7,678 nt of DNA from Massilia sp. (GTDB lineage Bacteria > Pseudomonadota > Gammaproteobacteria > Burkholderiales > Burkholderiaceae_D), in contig DOUW01000315.1 of the NCBI GenBank assembly GCA_003520365.1, positions 1 through 7,678 of the forward strand. The letters run 5' to 3'. A model generated the notes under the pieces. It was not told where the DNA came from. It searched no databases and was given only the letters and a program-made list of their open reading frames with translations. Numbering within the stretch: position 1 is the first letter of the stretch; each line of letters opens with the position of its first letter. Positions 1 through 5,030 of this stretch are shown one piece after another. The translations under genes were made by a program, and so were the position numbers.

Positions 1-31
1 CTTTCGCGTTTTTACACAGCCTGGACCGGTT

Positions 32-71
32 GCGGACGTCCGGTAGCGTCCGCTTACGACCCGAAGCAGAC
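32..71. repeat. Inverted-repeat segment at the window edge
   Basis: Just beyond the stop of the small membrane-protein gene lie nested dyads. GCGGAC (32-37) can pair with GTCCGC (48-53), CGGACGTCCG (33-42) is a perfect palindrome, and GTCCGCTT (48-55) faces AAGCAGAC (64-71) with 7 of 8 pairs. Read on the minus strand, 55-45 gives AAGCGGACGCT, a core also found at 436-426 (AAGCGGACGTT). The segment may be the distal recombination-site structure of the upstream cassette-like gene, but no GCCTAAC-type core is visible here and the site may continue beyond the window. Confidence 0.4.
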
Positions 72-72
72 C

Positions 73-390
73 TTAATCGGCTGTCGCCAGACCCTTGCGG
101 CTCCTGATCCATATCCATGCCCAAATACCCGCCGCCCCGACTGTGAAACCGCCTCCGCCAGCGATTGCAATGGATATTGGTCGAACGGGAGCGGCATCTC
201 CTAGCAGCGCGTTGAGACTGAAATACGTGGCGATAGAAATCGCTGCAAAGATCACCCCCATCTTGCCGACCCGCCTTCCGGCGTAGCGCCATCGTTCCGT
301 GCACAGTGCCCACATGACTCCTACCGCTACCAATGGGCTAATGACAGCGCAAAGAATGAAGCCTAAAAAGAGCAAAAAGGTAAAGTGCAT
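73..390 (-). CDS. Small multi-pass membrane protein of unknown function
   Basis: Function not recognised. The protein has about 105 residues and is mostly hydrophobic. A first membrane segment follows the MHFTF start (FLLFLGFILCAVISPLVAVGV). A basic loop (RWRYAGRRVGK) follows, then a second segment (MGVIFAAISIATYFSL), and a Gly/Ala-rich third segment leads into WAWIWIRSRK, so three helices in the inner membrane are likely. An in-frame ATG four codons upstream (402) lies inside the putative recombination site. I prefer the ATG at 390, which directly follows GTTAGGT and has GGAG (401-398) six bases upstream. The gene is in the same orientation as the HEPN-like gene to its right and shares its lower GC. 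No enzyme motif is visible. It could be an accessory membrane partner or toxin-like effector of that neighbour, but that is speculation. Confidence 0.6.
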   Translation of the reverse strand: MHFTFLLFLGFILCAVISPLVAVGVMWALCTERWRYAGRRVGKMGVIFAAISIATYFSLNALLGDAAPVRPISIAIAGGGGFTVGAAGIWAWIWIRSRKGLATAD

Positions 391-425
391 ACCTAACTCC
401 ACTGGTGACTACTTCGACGGCCGAG

Positions 426-443
426 AACGTCCGCTTTTGGCTG
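426..443 (-). repeat. 18-bp recurring motif, copy 1
   Basis: The plus strand reads AACGTCCGCTTTTGGCTG. It matches 15 of 18 positions at 1,269-1,286, so the two copies bracket the HEPN-like gene in the same orientation. The 11-base core is also present at 45-55. It lies inside the putative attC site. The recurrence after successive genes fits a family of related cassette ends. Confidence 0.55.
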
Positions 444-473
444 CGTATTCAATCGGTCGGCGCGGCCCAGTCT

Positions 474-510
474 ACCCGGCTGTTGCTTGCTGAGCAACTA
501 CGGGGTTTTT
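474..510 (+). terminator. Hairpin followed by five T, inside the putative attC
   Basis: GTTGCT (482-487) and AGCAAC (493-498) form a perfect six-base stem with a five-base loop. ACCC (474-477) can extend the pairing with GGGT (503-506). The plus strand then has T at 506-510, which resembles an intrinsic terminator. No plus-strand gene ends here, so the hairpin may be part of the folded recombination site, or it may block antisense transcription entering the leftward genes. Confidence 0.35.
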
Positions 511-511
511 G

Positions 512-1237
512 TTAGGCGCTTTCAATCTTGTCTACCGGGCTTAGTATTGCGCGAGCATACCAAGTATCTAGAGGGGTTTTCTTAACGTCCTCAAGTAGCC
601 TGCGCACGTGCTGTTCTCGCTTCTCAATCACGTGCTTGTGGACTGCTTTAACGAGATCTTGAAAAGTAACTCTTTCGTTGCGATCATCTACGAACTCAAC
701 TCTTTTGACATTGCTCTTAATCCAATAGAAGGGCTCCGGTCTAGGGCCAATCACGAGTTCTGGAAGCGCGCTTTCCAAGTTTCCTTCACCTGCGTGCGCA
801 ACAATAGTATTGCGATATTTTATTATCTTGTCATGACAAGCGCGCATATGTGCCGGAATCACGCTTTTCTCTAGTTTTACCCTGCGCCCTTTGGCTTCCG
901 CAAAACACTTTGCGTAAATTATGACTGCGCTGATCCATAGCGCCTTGATGACTCTTGGTACAGGGCCTTCAGTCGGCAGCACAAATTCATCGTGGAGTTT
1001 TGCGTTTGGCGGAGGTATAGACGTTCGTTCACCCTTCAATCTGAACGCTTCTTTAAGATACTCCTGAGCATCTTCTAAATCCAAATCGATGAGGGTATAT
1101 CCCGAGTGCTGAATTGCTATATGGCCGTCCAGCGCGACCTTCGGGCAGATAGTTCCCTTATAGCGATAAGTCCTATCTAGTCTTCCAGTTAGAGCGCATA
1201 GATCGATTTGTTCGTCGAGATCAGGTAATTTCAGCAT
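512..1237 (-). CDS. HEPN-like protein, possible RNase of a defence or toxin type
   Basis: I do not recognise a named family. Near residues 135-148 a helix carries CHDKIIKYRNTIVAH. R142-N143 and H148 form the R-polar-x4-H pattern that marks the catalytic helix of HEPN ribonucleases, and the same R-x-x-x-x-A-H pattern occurs in abortive-infection proteins such as AbiU2-like ones. A long helix rich in Ile and Ala (about 96-115) precedes it, as expected for a HEPN bundle. The C-terminal part is strongly charged (KAVHKHVIEKREQHVRRLLEDVKK) and probably helical. There is no signal peptide or clear membrane span. I prefer the ATG at 1,237 because GAGG lies six bases upstream; the ATG at 1,249 has no visible ribosome site. 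The TAA stop is within GCCTAAC of the putative attC. GC is lower than in flanking core genes, suggesting transfer. Function as an RNase is inferred from one motif. Confidence 0.7.
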   Translation of the reverse strand: MLKLPDLDEQIDLCALTGRLDRTYRYKGTICPKVALDGHIAIQHSGYTLIDLDLEDAQEYLKEAFRLKGERTSIPPPNAKLHDEFVLPTEGPVPRVIKALWISAVIIYAKCFAEAKGRRVKLEKSVIPAHMRACHDKIIKYRNTIVAHAGEGNLESALPELVIGPRPEPFYWIKSNVKRVEFVDDRNERVTFQDLVKAVHKHVIEKREQHVRRLLEDVKKTPLDTWYARAILSPVDKIESA

Positions 1238-1249
1238 TGGATACCTCAT

Positions 1250-1633
1250 TTTTGATATTCAGAGTCCGAACGGCCGCTTCTGGCCGGTCGCAATCCCTTG
1301 CGAAAGAAAGTGTACGGTGTATGTTGCTTTACTTCCAGATGAGTTTGCCGAAAGTCGTCGCTCCGCGCCAAGGCGCGCCATCAGCTCTGGCGAAGGTAAT
1401 CCCGTCTGACTCCAGTCGCGCTCGCCGACACGCCGCACTCGCTGCTTCGATGCGGCCCGCGTACGCGTTCCGGCGCCGCCGTGGCATTCGCGTAACGCCG
1501 CCCCACGCTTCCCGCGCACCTTGACGCAGCGCGTGGAGCGCGCCGCCGCGCTCCCTACCATGGGCTGGCTCGACGAGCGACGTGCGGCGTTGGCCTGCAA
1601 CGCCCTTCCTCCACCCCTTGAAAAGGAAACGCG
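1250..1633. other. Gene-free junction between low-GC insert and GC-rich core
   Basis: No convincing gene was found in about 380 bases. The left end carries the second copy of the 18-bp motif. Base composition then shifts within about 60 bases from the mixed composition of the left block to the GC-rich core. The long open frames through it lack ribosome sites, continue antisense into neighbouring genes and have low-complexity Arg/Ala-rich translations. I saw no integrase fragment, tRNA or transposase. Any promoter for the leftward HEPN-like gene should be at the left end, but no clear -35/-10 pair stands out. Confidence 0.5.
1269..1286 (-). repeat. 18-bp recurring motif, copy 2
   Basis: AACGGCCGCTTCTGGCCG is 15/18 identical to the copy at 426-443. 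It contains its own small dyad, CGGCC-N6-GGCCG. It sits about 30-50 bases upstream of the HEPN-like start codons, where the tail of a preceding cassette would be. No GTTRRRY core is found between it and the gene; the nearest minus-strand string is GTTCGGA, so if this was a recombination site it is degenerate. Confidence 0.5.
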
Positions 1634-1897
1634 ATGATCTATCTGCTGGCGGCGATCCTGACCGGACACGCCCTGGGCCACTTCGTCCCGACCGGGCGCG
1701 GCACCTACCTGTTGTGCCTGCCTTTCAGCGCCGCCGTCTACCTCGTGGTGCGCCTGGTGATGGCCTCCATGAGCGACACGTCGGCTGCACAGGCGCCCGT
1801 CGAACTGATGCTGGCTGCCGGCCTGTTCTATTCGCCCCTGGCCATGCTGGGCGTGTACCTCGCGCGCCGCCGCGCCAGGCGCGGTTTCGACGATTAG
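1634..1897 (+). CDS. Small hydrophobic membrane protein of unknown function
   Basis: The 87-residue product is not recognised. It has three likely membrane segments: about 2-20 (IYLLAAILTGHALGHFV), about 26-45 (LLCLPFSAAVYLVVRLVMA) and about 57-76 (ELMLAAGLFYSPLAMLGVYLA). It ends in a basic, then acidic tail (RRRARRGFDD), which suggests a cytoplasmic C-terminus. The start is supported by AGGA at 1,624-1,627, six bases before ATG. The GC-rich third positions match the core genome. It converges on the AraC-family gene with only 16 bases between stops, and no terminator is evident in that gap. Nothing indicates a role in the neighbouring regulator/transporter unit. Confidence 0.6.
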   Translation: MIYLLAAILTGHALGHFVPTGRGTYLLCLPFSAAVYLVVRLVMASMSDTSAAQAPVELMLAAGLFYSPLAMLGVYLARRRARRGFDD

Positions 1898-1913
1898 AGA
1901 GGAACAGGCCAAC

Positions 1914-2687
1914 CTACCGGTAGAAGTTCGACGGCGGCACCCCGAAGTGGCGCCGGAACATCGCGGCGAAGGCGCTCTGGCTGGCATACCCGCAGCCGAA
2001 GGCCACGTCGATGCCCTTCCTGCCCTGGGCCAGCTGCTCGAGCGCCGACAGCAGCCGGGCCTGCTCGCGCCAGCGCGCGAAAGTCATGCCGGTCTCCTGC
2101 GAGAACAGGCGGTGCAGCGTCCGCTCTCCCATGCCGAGCGCGGCGGCCCAGTCGCGCACCTGCGCCGGGTTGCCGGGCTGGTCGATCAGGGACTGGCAGA
2201 GCGACTTGAGCCGGGTGTCAAACGGCATCGGCAAGTGCAGGGGGATCGCGCTCGAGACGCTCAGCTCGTCGAGCAGCAGGCCGACCAGGCGTTCTTCGCG
2301 CGCGCCGAGGTCGCGGTCGAGCGGGATGCGCACCGCTTCCACCATCAGTTCGCGCAGCAGCGGCGAGACGTTGATGACGCAGGTCTGCCGGGGCAGGCCG
2401 GGCGCCGCCTGCGCATCGATGTAGGCGGTGCGCATCTCGACGTCGCCGGACATGATGACGTTGTGGCGCAGGCCGGCCACAATCCACAAGGCGCGGCTCG
2501 GGGGCACGACCCAGGAGCCGGCGTCCGAATGCACGATCATGACGCCCTTGATCGCGTACAGCAGCTGGCCGCGCGGGTGGGAATGCCAGCCGGTCACCGT
2601 CCCGGCAGGCAGGGTGTTTTCCATGGCGACCAGTGGCCGCGGAAGGTCGTGGAAGTCCTGGTGCCGGTTTTTCAAGGGTGTCGCCAT
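1914..2687 (-). CDS. AraC-family transcriptional regulator with N-terminal cupin domain
   Basis: The 257-residue cytoplasmic DNA-binding regulator probably controls the divergent fsr gene. Residues about 20-90 form a cupin-type sensing fold with WHSHPRGQLLYAIKG (34-48) and a proline-rich turn (VVPPSRALWI). The C-terminal third has the two helix-turn-helix motifs of the family: VRDWAAALGMGERTLHRLF (177-195) and GIDVAFGCGYASQSAFAAMF (225-244), followed by the standard RRHFGVPPSNFYR ending. Length and layout resemble the single-cupin AraC regulators next to MFS exporters, for example E. coli NimR beside NimT. The start at 2,687 (MATPLKNRHQDFHDLP) keeps the usual N-terminus; the ribosome site is weak. 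The same reading frame stays open far upstream, antisense to fsr, but that extension is low-complexity. The last codons plus stop form the palindrome CTACCGGTAG. The inducer cannot be predicted. Confidence 0.92.
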   Translation of the reverse strand: MATPLKNRHQDFHDLPRPLVAMENTLPAGTVTGWHSHPRGQLLYAIKGVMIVHSDAGSWVVPPSRALWIVAGLRHNVIMSGDVEMRTAYIDAQAAPGLPRQTCVINVSPLLRELMVEAVRIPLDRDLGAREERLVGLLLDELSVSSAIPLHLPMPFDTRLKSLCQSLIDQPGNPAQVRDWAAALGMGERTLHRLFSQETGMTFARWREQARLLSALEQLAQGRKGIDVAFGCGYASQSAFAAMFRRHFGVPPSNFYR

Positions 2688-2789
2688 GGCAGGAACTCTA
2701 CACCTTTTGGCAGATGAGCGCGAGACGGCCTTGACCGGCGCGCCTACACTGGCGGGCTGGCGCTGCCTGCCCGCAGCTTTCGTCTTTCC

Positions 2790-2822
2790 CGCAATACGTA
2801 CGCAATAGGTACGCAACACCGT
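2790..2822 (+). promoter_or_regulatory. Tandem 11-bp direct repeats, candidate AraC-family operator
   Basis: Three consecutive 11-base units, CGCAATACGTA, CGCAATAGGTA and CGCAACACCGT, end six bases before the fsr ATG. The first two differ at one position and the third keeps CGCAA-A. A spacing of one helical turn between direct repeats suits AraC-family dimers, whose half-sites are direct repeats. The position between the divergent regulator and transporter supports an operator. Binding this close to the start codon could repress, or the true fsr transcription start may lie within or very close to the repeats. I saw no convincing -35/-10 pair. Confidence 0.5.
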
Positions 2823-2828
2823 CGCCCC

Positions 2829-4058
2829 ATGACCACCAGGACTTCCATCGACAGCCCGGCCGCCGCCGCTACCGTGACGCCGGCAGCCGGACAACCCGGC
2901 ACCACCTTCTTTGCCGGCATCGTCGGAACGGCTGCCTTCGCGCACTTCCTGAACGACATGATCCAGGCCATGCTGCCCGCGATCTACCCGATGCTGAAAG
3001 GCCAGTTTGCGCTCAGCTTCGGCGAGATCGGGCTGATCGGGCTGACCTACCAGGTCACGGCCTCGCTGCTGCAGCCCTGGGTCGGCCTGTACACCGACAA
3101 GCACCCGAAACCCTACCTGCTGCCGGCGGGGATGATGGTGACCCTGCTCGGCATCGCCCTGCTGGCCTTTGCCGGGAGCTTCGAGATGCTGCTGCTGGCG
3201 TCGGCCGTGATCGGCGTCGGCTCCGCCACCTTCCACCCGGAAGCCTCGCGCGTCGCGCGCATGGCCTCGGGCGGGCGCTTCGGCACCGCGCAGTCGGCCT
3301 TCCAGGTCGGCGGTAATTCCGGCTCGGCGATCGGCCCGCTGCTGGCGGCCGCCATCGTGATCCCGCACGGCCAGCCGGCGATCGCCTGGTTCATGGTGGC
3401 GGCGCTGGTCGCCGTCGCCGTTCTTTTCCGCCTGACCGGCTGGACGCTGACGCACGGGCACGCCCAGCTGAAAGGCCTGGCGCGCAACCAGAAGGCCGGG
3501 CTGGGCCGCGCCGAGGTGATCCGCGCGGTGGCGGTCATCTGCGTGCTGATGTTTGCCAAATTCGTCTACATCGCCTCGTTCACGAACTACTTCACCTTCT
3601 ACCTGATCCAGCGCTTCGCCCTGAGCGTCGAGCAGAGCCAGCTGTTCCTGTTCATGTTCCTGGCGTCGGTGGCGATCGGCACCTTCGCGGGTGGCCCGGT
3701 GGGCGACCGCATCGGGCGCAAGGCCGTGATCTGGATTTCCTTCCTGGGCGTGGCGCCGTTCGCGCTGGCGCTGCCGTACGCCAACCTGTTCTGGACCGCG
3801 GTCCTGGCCGGCATCGTCGGCCTGGTGATGTCCTCGGCCTTCTCGGCGCTGGTGGTCTATGCCCAGGAAGCGGTACCCGGCCGCGTGGGCCTGGTGTCGG
3901 GCCTGATGTTCGGCTTGATGTTCGGCATCGGCGGCATCGGCGCCGCCGGCCTGGGGCAGCTCGCGGATCACAACGGCATCGTCTGGGTCTACGGCCTGAC
4001 GTCCTTCCTGCCGCTGCTGGGACTGGCGACGGCGCTGCTGCCGGAGACGCGCAAGTAG
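2829..4058 (+). CDS. fsr: Fsr-type MFS efflux transporter (fosmidomycin-resistance family)
   Basis: The 409-residue inner-membrane protein is a proton-driven major facilitator exporter, predicted to have about 12 helices, close to the length of E. coli Fsr (406). Family-typical strings include HFLNDMIQAMLPAIYP in helix 1 (39-54), SLLQPWVGLYTDKHP (79-93), SATFHPEASRVARMASGGR (132-150) and the Gly-rich SAFQVGGNSGSAIGPLL (156-172). A motif-A-like loop, GGPVGDRIGRKAV (288-300), begins the second half. The N-terminal 25 residues are Ala/Thr/Pro-rich and poorly structured. No good ribosome site precedes ATG 2,829, so short-leader initiation or a slightly different start is possible. The gene is divergent from the AraC-family regulator, with tandem repeats between them, implying local control. 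E. coli Fsr exports fosmidomycin; the natural substrate here is unknown. Confidence 0.93.
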   Translation: MTTRTSIDSPAAAATVTPAAGQPGTTFFAGIVGTAAFAHFLNDMIQAMLPAIYPMLKGQFALSFGEIGLIGLTYQVTASLLQPWVGLYTDKHPKPYLLPAGMMVTLLGIALLAFAGSFEMLLLASAVIGVGSATFHPEASRVARMASGGRFGTAQSAFQVGGNSGSAIGPLLAAAIVIPHGQPAIAWFMVAALVAVAVLFRLTGWTLTHGHAQLKGLARNQKAGLGRAEVIRAVAVICVLMFAKFVYIASFTNYFTFYLIQRFALSVEQSQLFLFMFLASVAIGTFAGGPVGDRIGRKAVIWISFLGVAPFALALPYANLFWTAVLAGIVGLVMSSAFSALVVYAQEAVPGRVGLVSGLMFGLMFGIGGIGAAGLGQLADHNGIVWVYGLTSFLPLLGLATALLPETRK

Positions 4059-4091
4059 CGCGACAGGCCTGCGCGCGTCGCGCGAAAAGAC

Positions 4092-4126
4092 ACAGGGCCG
4101 CTGCCGGAAAACCGGCGCGGCCCTGT
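4092..4126. terminator. Strong bidirectional intrinsic terminator
   Basis: ACAGGGCCGC (4,092-4,101) pairs perfectly with GCGGCCCTGT (4,117-4,126). After a single bulged T, GCCGG (4,103-4,107) pairs with CCGGC (4,112-4,116) around an AAAA loop, giving a 15-bp stem. The minus-strand side is followed by GTCTTTTCGC, a short T tract, so it best serves the leftward PEP-CTERM gene. It also sits 33 bases after the fsr stop and probably separates the two convergent units. Confidence 0.85.
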
Positions 4127-4152
4127 TCGCTTCCTGCGAGGAAGTTGCCTGC

Positions 4153-4806
4153 TTACTTCACTGCACGGCGGCGCCTTGCATAGGCGGCGCCCAGCATGGC
4201 GACGCCGAACAGGGCGATGCTCGACGGTTCCGATACCGGCGTGCCATTGATCGTCAGGCTGGCCGCGCTCAGCTTGAAGTTGTTCGAGCCCCAGGCCTCG
4301 TCGCCGAACCACAGGTAGAACTTGCCATCCTGCGCAATCTTCGTGAAGACGTCGGCGTGGGTCTTGGCGTCGATATGGAACAACTGGGTGGTCTGGCCGT
4401 TTTTGTTGTTCATGTCCATCAGGTTGGATGTGCGGTGCGAAGGCGTGTCGGCGATGATGACGCGCCAGTCTTCAGCGACCGGAATGAAGCCCAGGAAGTA
4501 GTTGTAGTCGTTGGTCTGGCTGAAGCTCAGCGACAGCGACAGGCTGTCGATGCGCTTGTAGTCCAGGTGGCTGAAATCGAAGGTGTCGCTGAAGCGCGTG
4601 CAGCCGGTCTGCGTATCGCGCACCGTGATCGACGCGCTGTTCAGGGTGTCGCAGGATTTGCCTCCGGTGCTGGCCTTGTCGCCGCGGCCCGGTGCGCTGC
4701 CGTAGTTCTTGTCGATGCTGCCCAGGGTGATCACGCCGGCATTGGCGGAGAAGGTACAGGCGGCCAGCATCAAGGCAGGGAGGGCATGTTTCAGGATGGT
4801 GTTCAT
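4153..4806 (-). CDS. PEP-CTERM sorting-signal protein
   Basis: The 217-residue exported protein is predicted to be processed by an exosortase. An N-terminal signal peptide ends at ANA|G (residue 23). The mature part is rich in Ser, Thr and beta-strand pattern (SLSLSLSFSQ) and carries two cysteines (C52, C69) that could form a disulfide. The C-terminus has the tripartite sorting signal: V-SEP (191-194), a hydrophobic helix (IALFGVAMLGAAY) and RRRR (211-214). The leading residue is S rather than the usual P, a known type of variant. LAAC at 14-17 also resembles a lipobox, so lipidation is a weaker alternative. The ATG at 4,806 has GGAGAG three bases upstream. Upstream is a near-perfect -24/-12 promoter, and downstream is the strong hairpin. 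No exosortase gene is in view; by family knowledge one should exist elsewhere in the genome. The specific role is unknown. Confidence 0.9.
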   Translation of the reverse strand: MNTILKHALPALMLAACTFSANAGVITLGSIDKNYGSAPGRGDKASTGGKSCDTLNSASITVRDTQTGCTRFSDTFDFSHLDYKRIDSLSLSLSFSQTNDYNYFLGFIPVAEDWRVIIADTPSHRTSNLMDMNNKNGQTTQLFHIDAKTHADVFTKIAQDGKFYLWFGDEAWGSNNFKLSAASLTINGTPVSEPSSIALFGVAMLGAAYARRRRAVK

Positions 4807-4851
4807 TGTCTCTCCAGGGAGTAGGTTTATTTGCAATACGAGTAACCAACT

Positions 4852-4867
4852 AGCAATATTAATGCCA
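4852..4867 (-). promoter_or_regulatory. Sigma-54 (-24/-12) promoter of the PEP-CTERM gene
   Basis: The minus strand reads TGGCATTAATATTGCT. The invariant GG and GC are separated by exactly ten bases, as required for RpoN promoters (TGGCAC-N5-TTGCW). This predicts a transcript start near 4,841 and a leader of about 35 bases to the ATG at 4,806. PEP-CTERM genes are often controlled by RpoN with the PrsK/PrsR two-component system, which fits. No rpoN or prsR gene is in the window. Confidence 0.8.
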
Positions 4868-4890
4868 GCAGGAAAAATATCGTAAGAAAA

Positions 4891-4907
4891 CAACAACTTA
4901 GTCGTTG
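4891..4907. promoter_or_regulatory. 17-bp dyad upstream of the sigma-54 promoter
   Basis: CAACAACTTAGTCGTTG is an imperfect palindrome with 7 of 8 arm pairs matching around a central T. It starts about 24 bases upstream of the -24 element. This is close for an enhancer-binding protein, so it could be an additional regulator site or chance. Confidence 0.3.
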
Positions 4908-4931
4908 AAACGCATGGCGTCGAACGACAGT

Positions 4932-4948
4932 TGTAAGAAATTCCGACA
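4932..4948. promoter_or_regulatory. Candidate upstream activator site for the sigma-54 promoter
   Basis: TGTAAGAAATTCCGACA has the symmetric form TGTnnGAAnTTCnnACA, six matching pairs in each arm of a 17-bp dyad. It is about 65 bases upstream of the -24 element, where an enhancer-binding protein could act by looping. GTAAGAAA also recurs at 4,882-4,889 and CGACAGT at 4,925-4,931, suggesting extra partial sites. Binding by a PrsR-like activator is an inference. Confidence 0.5.
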
Positions 4949-5030
4949 GTCAGGCAACTGCCGCGCCGAGCGGAGGGGGACGCGAAGCGGCGCCGGCGCA
5001 CCACCGGCGTCATGGCAAGCACGAGGGCGC

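Larger units (their letters stand above)
391..517 (-). other. Putative integron attC recombination site
   Basis: On the minus strand this 127-base segment opens with GCCTAAC (517-511), a perfect RYYYAAC core, and closes with GTTAGGT (397-391), a perfect GTTRRRY core. The two ends are complementary at 6 of 7 positions. The opening core contains the TAA stop of the HEPN-like gene (GCC-TAA-C), and the closing core directly abuts the ATG of the next gene. Both placements are typical of integron gene cassettes. The length is within the known attC range. The interior holds hairpin-forming sequence, but I could not derive a clean long imperfect stem with L boxes, so this is a candidate rather than a certain site. 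Confidence 0.5.

Noticed and set aside
1..1300. CRISPR array
   Set aside because: The recurring motif has only two to three diverged copies at irregular distances with genes between them, not regular repeats and spacers.
1259..1987. Minus-strand open frame across the junction and the small membrane-protein gene
   Set aside because: Low-complexity Arg/Gln/Ala translation, no ribosome site, and antisense to a better-supported gene. I could not match any part to an integrase or transposase.
2732..2750. TTGACC and TACACT as a sigma-70 promoter for fsr
   Set aside because: The two hexamers are only eight bases apart, far from the required 16-18, so they cannot form one promoter.
1914..3971. A very long minus-strand open frame that runs antisense across fsr into the AraC-family gene
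   Set aside because: Only the last 257 residues look like a protein. The upstream part is Gln/His/Arg/Gly-rich low-complexity sequence typical of the strand opposite a GC-rich gene, and the family's normal length supports the internal start at 2,687.
4990..5012. GC hairpin (CGCCGG-N7-CCGGCG) as terminator of the c-di-GMP gene
   Set aside because: The stem has only six pairs and no T tract follows it on the minus strand; similar short dyads are expected by chance at this GC content.
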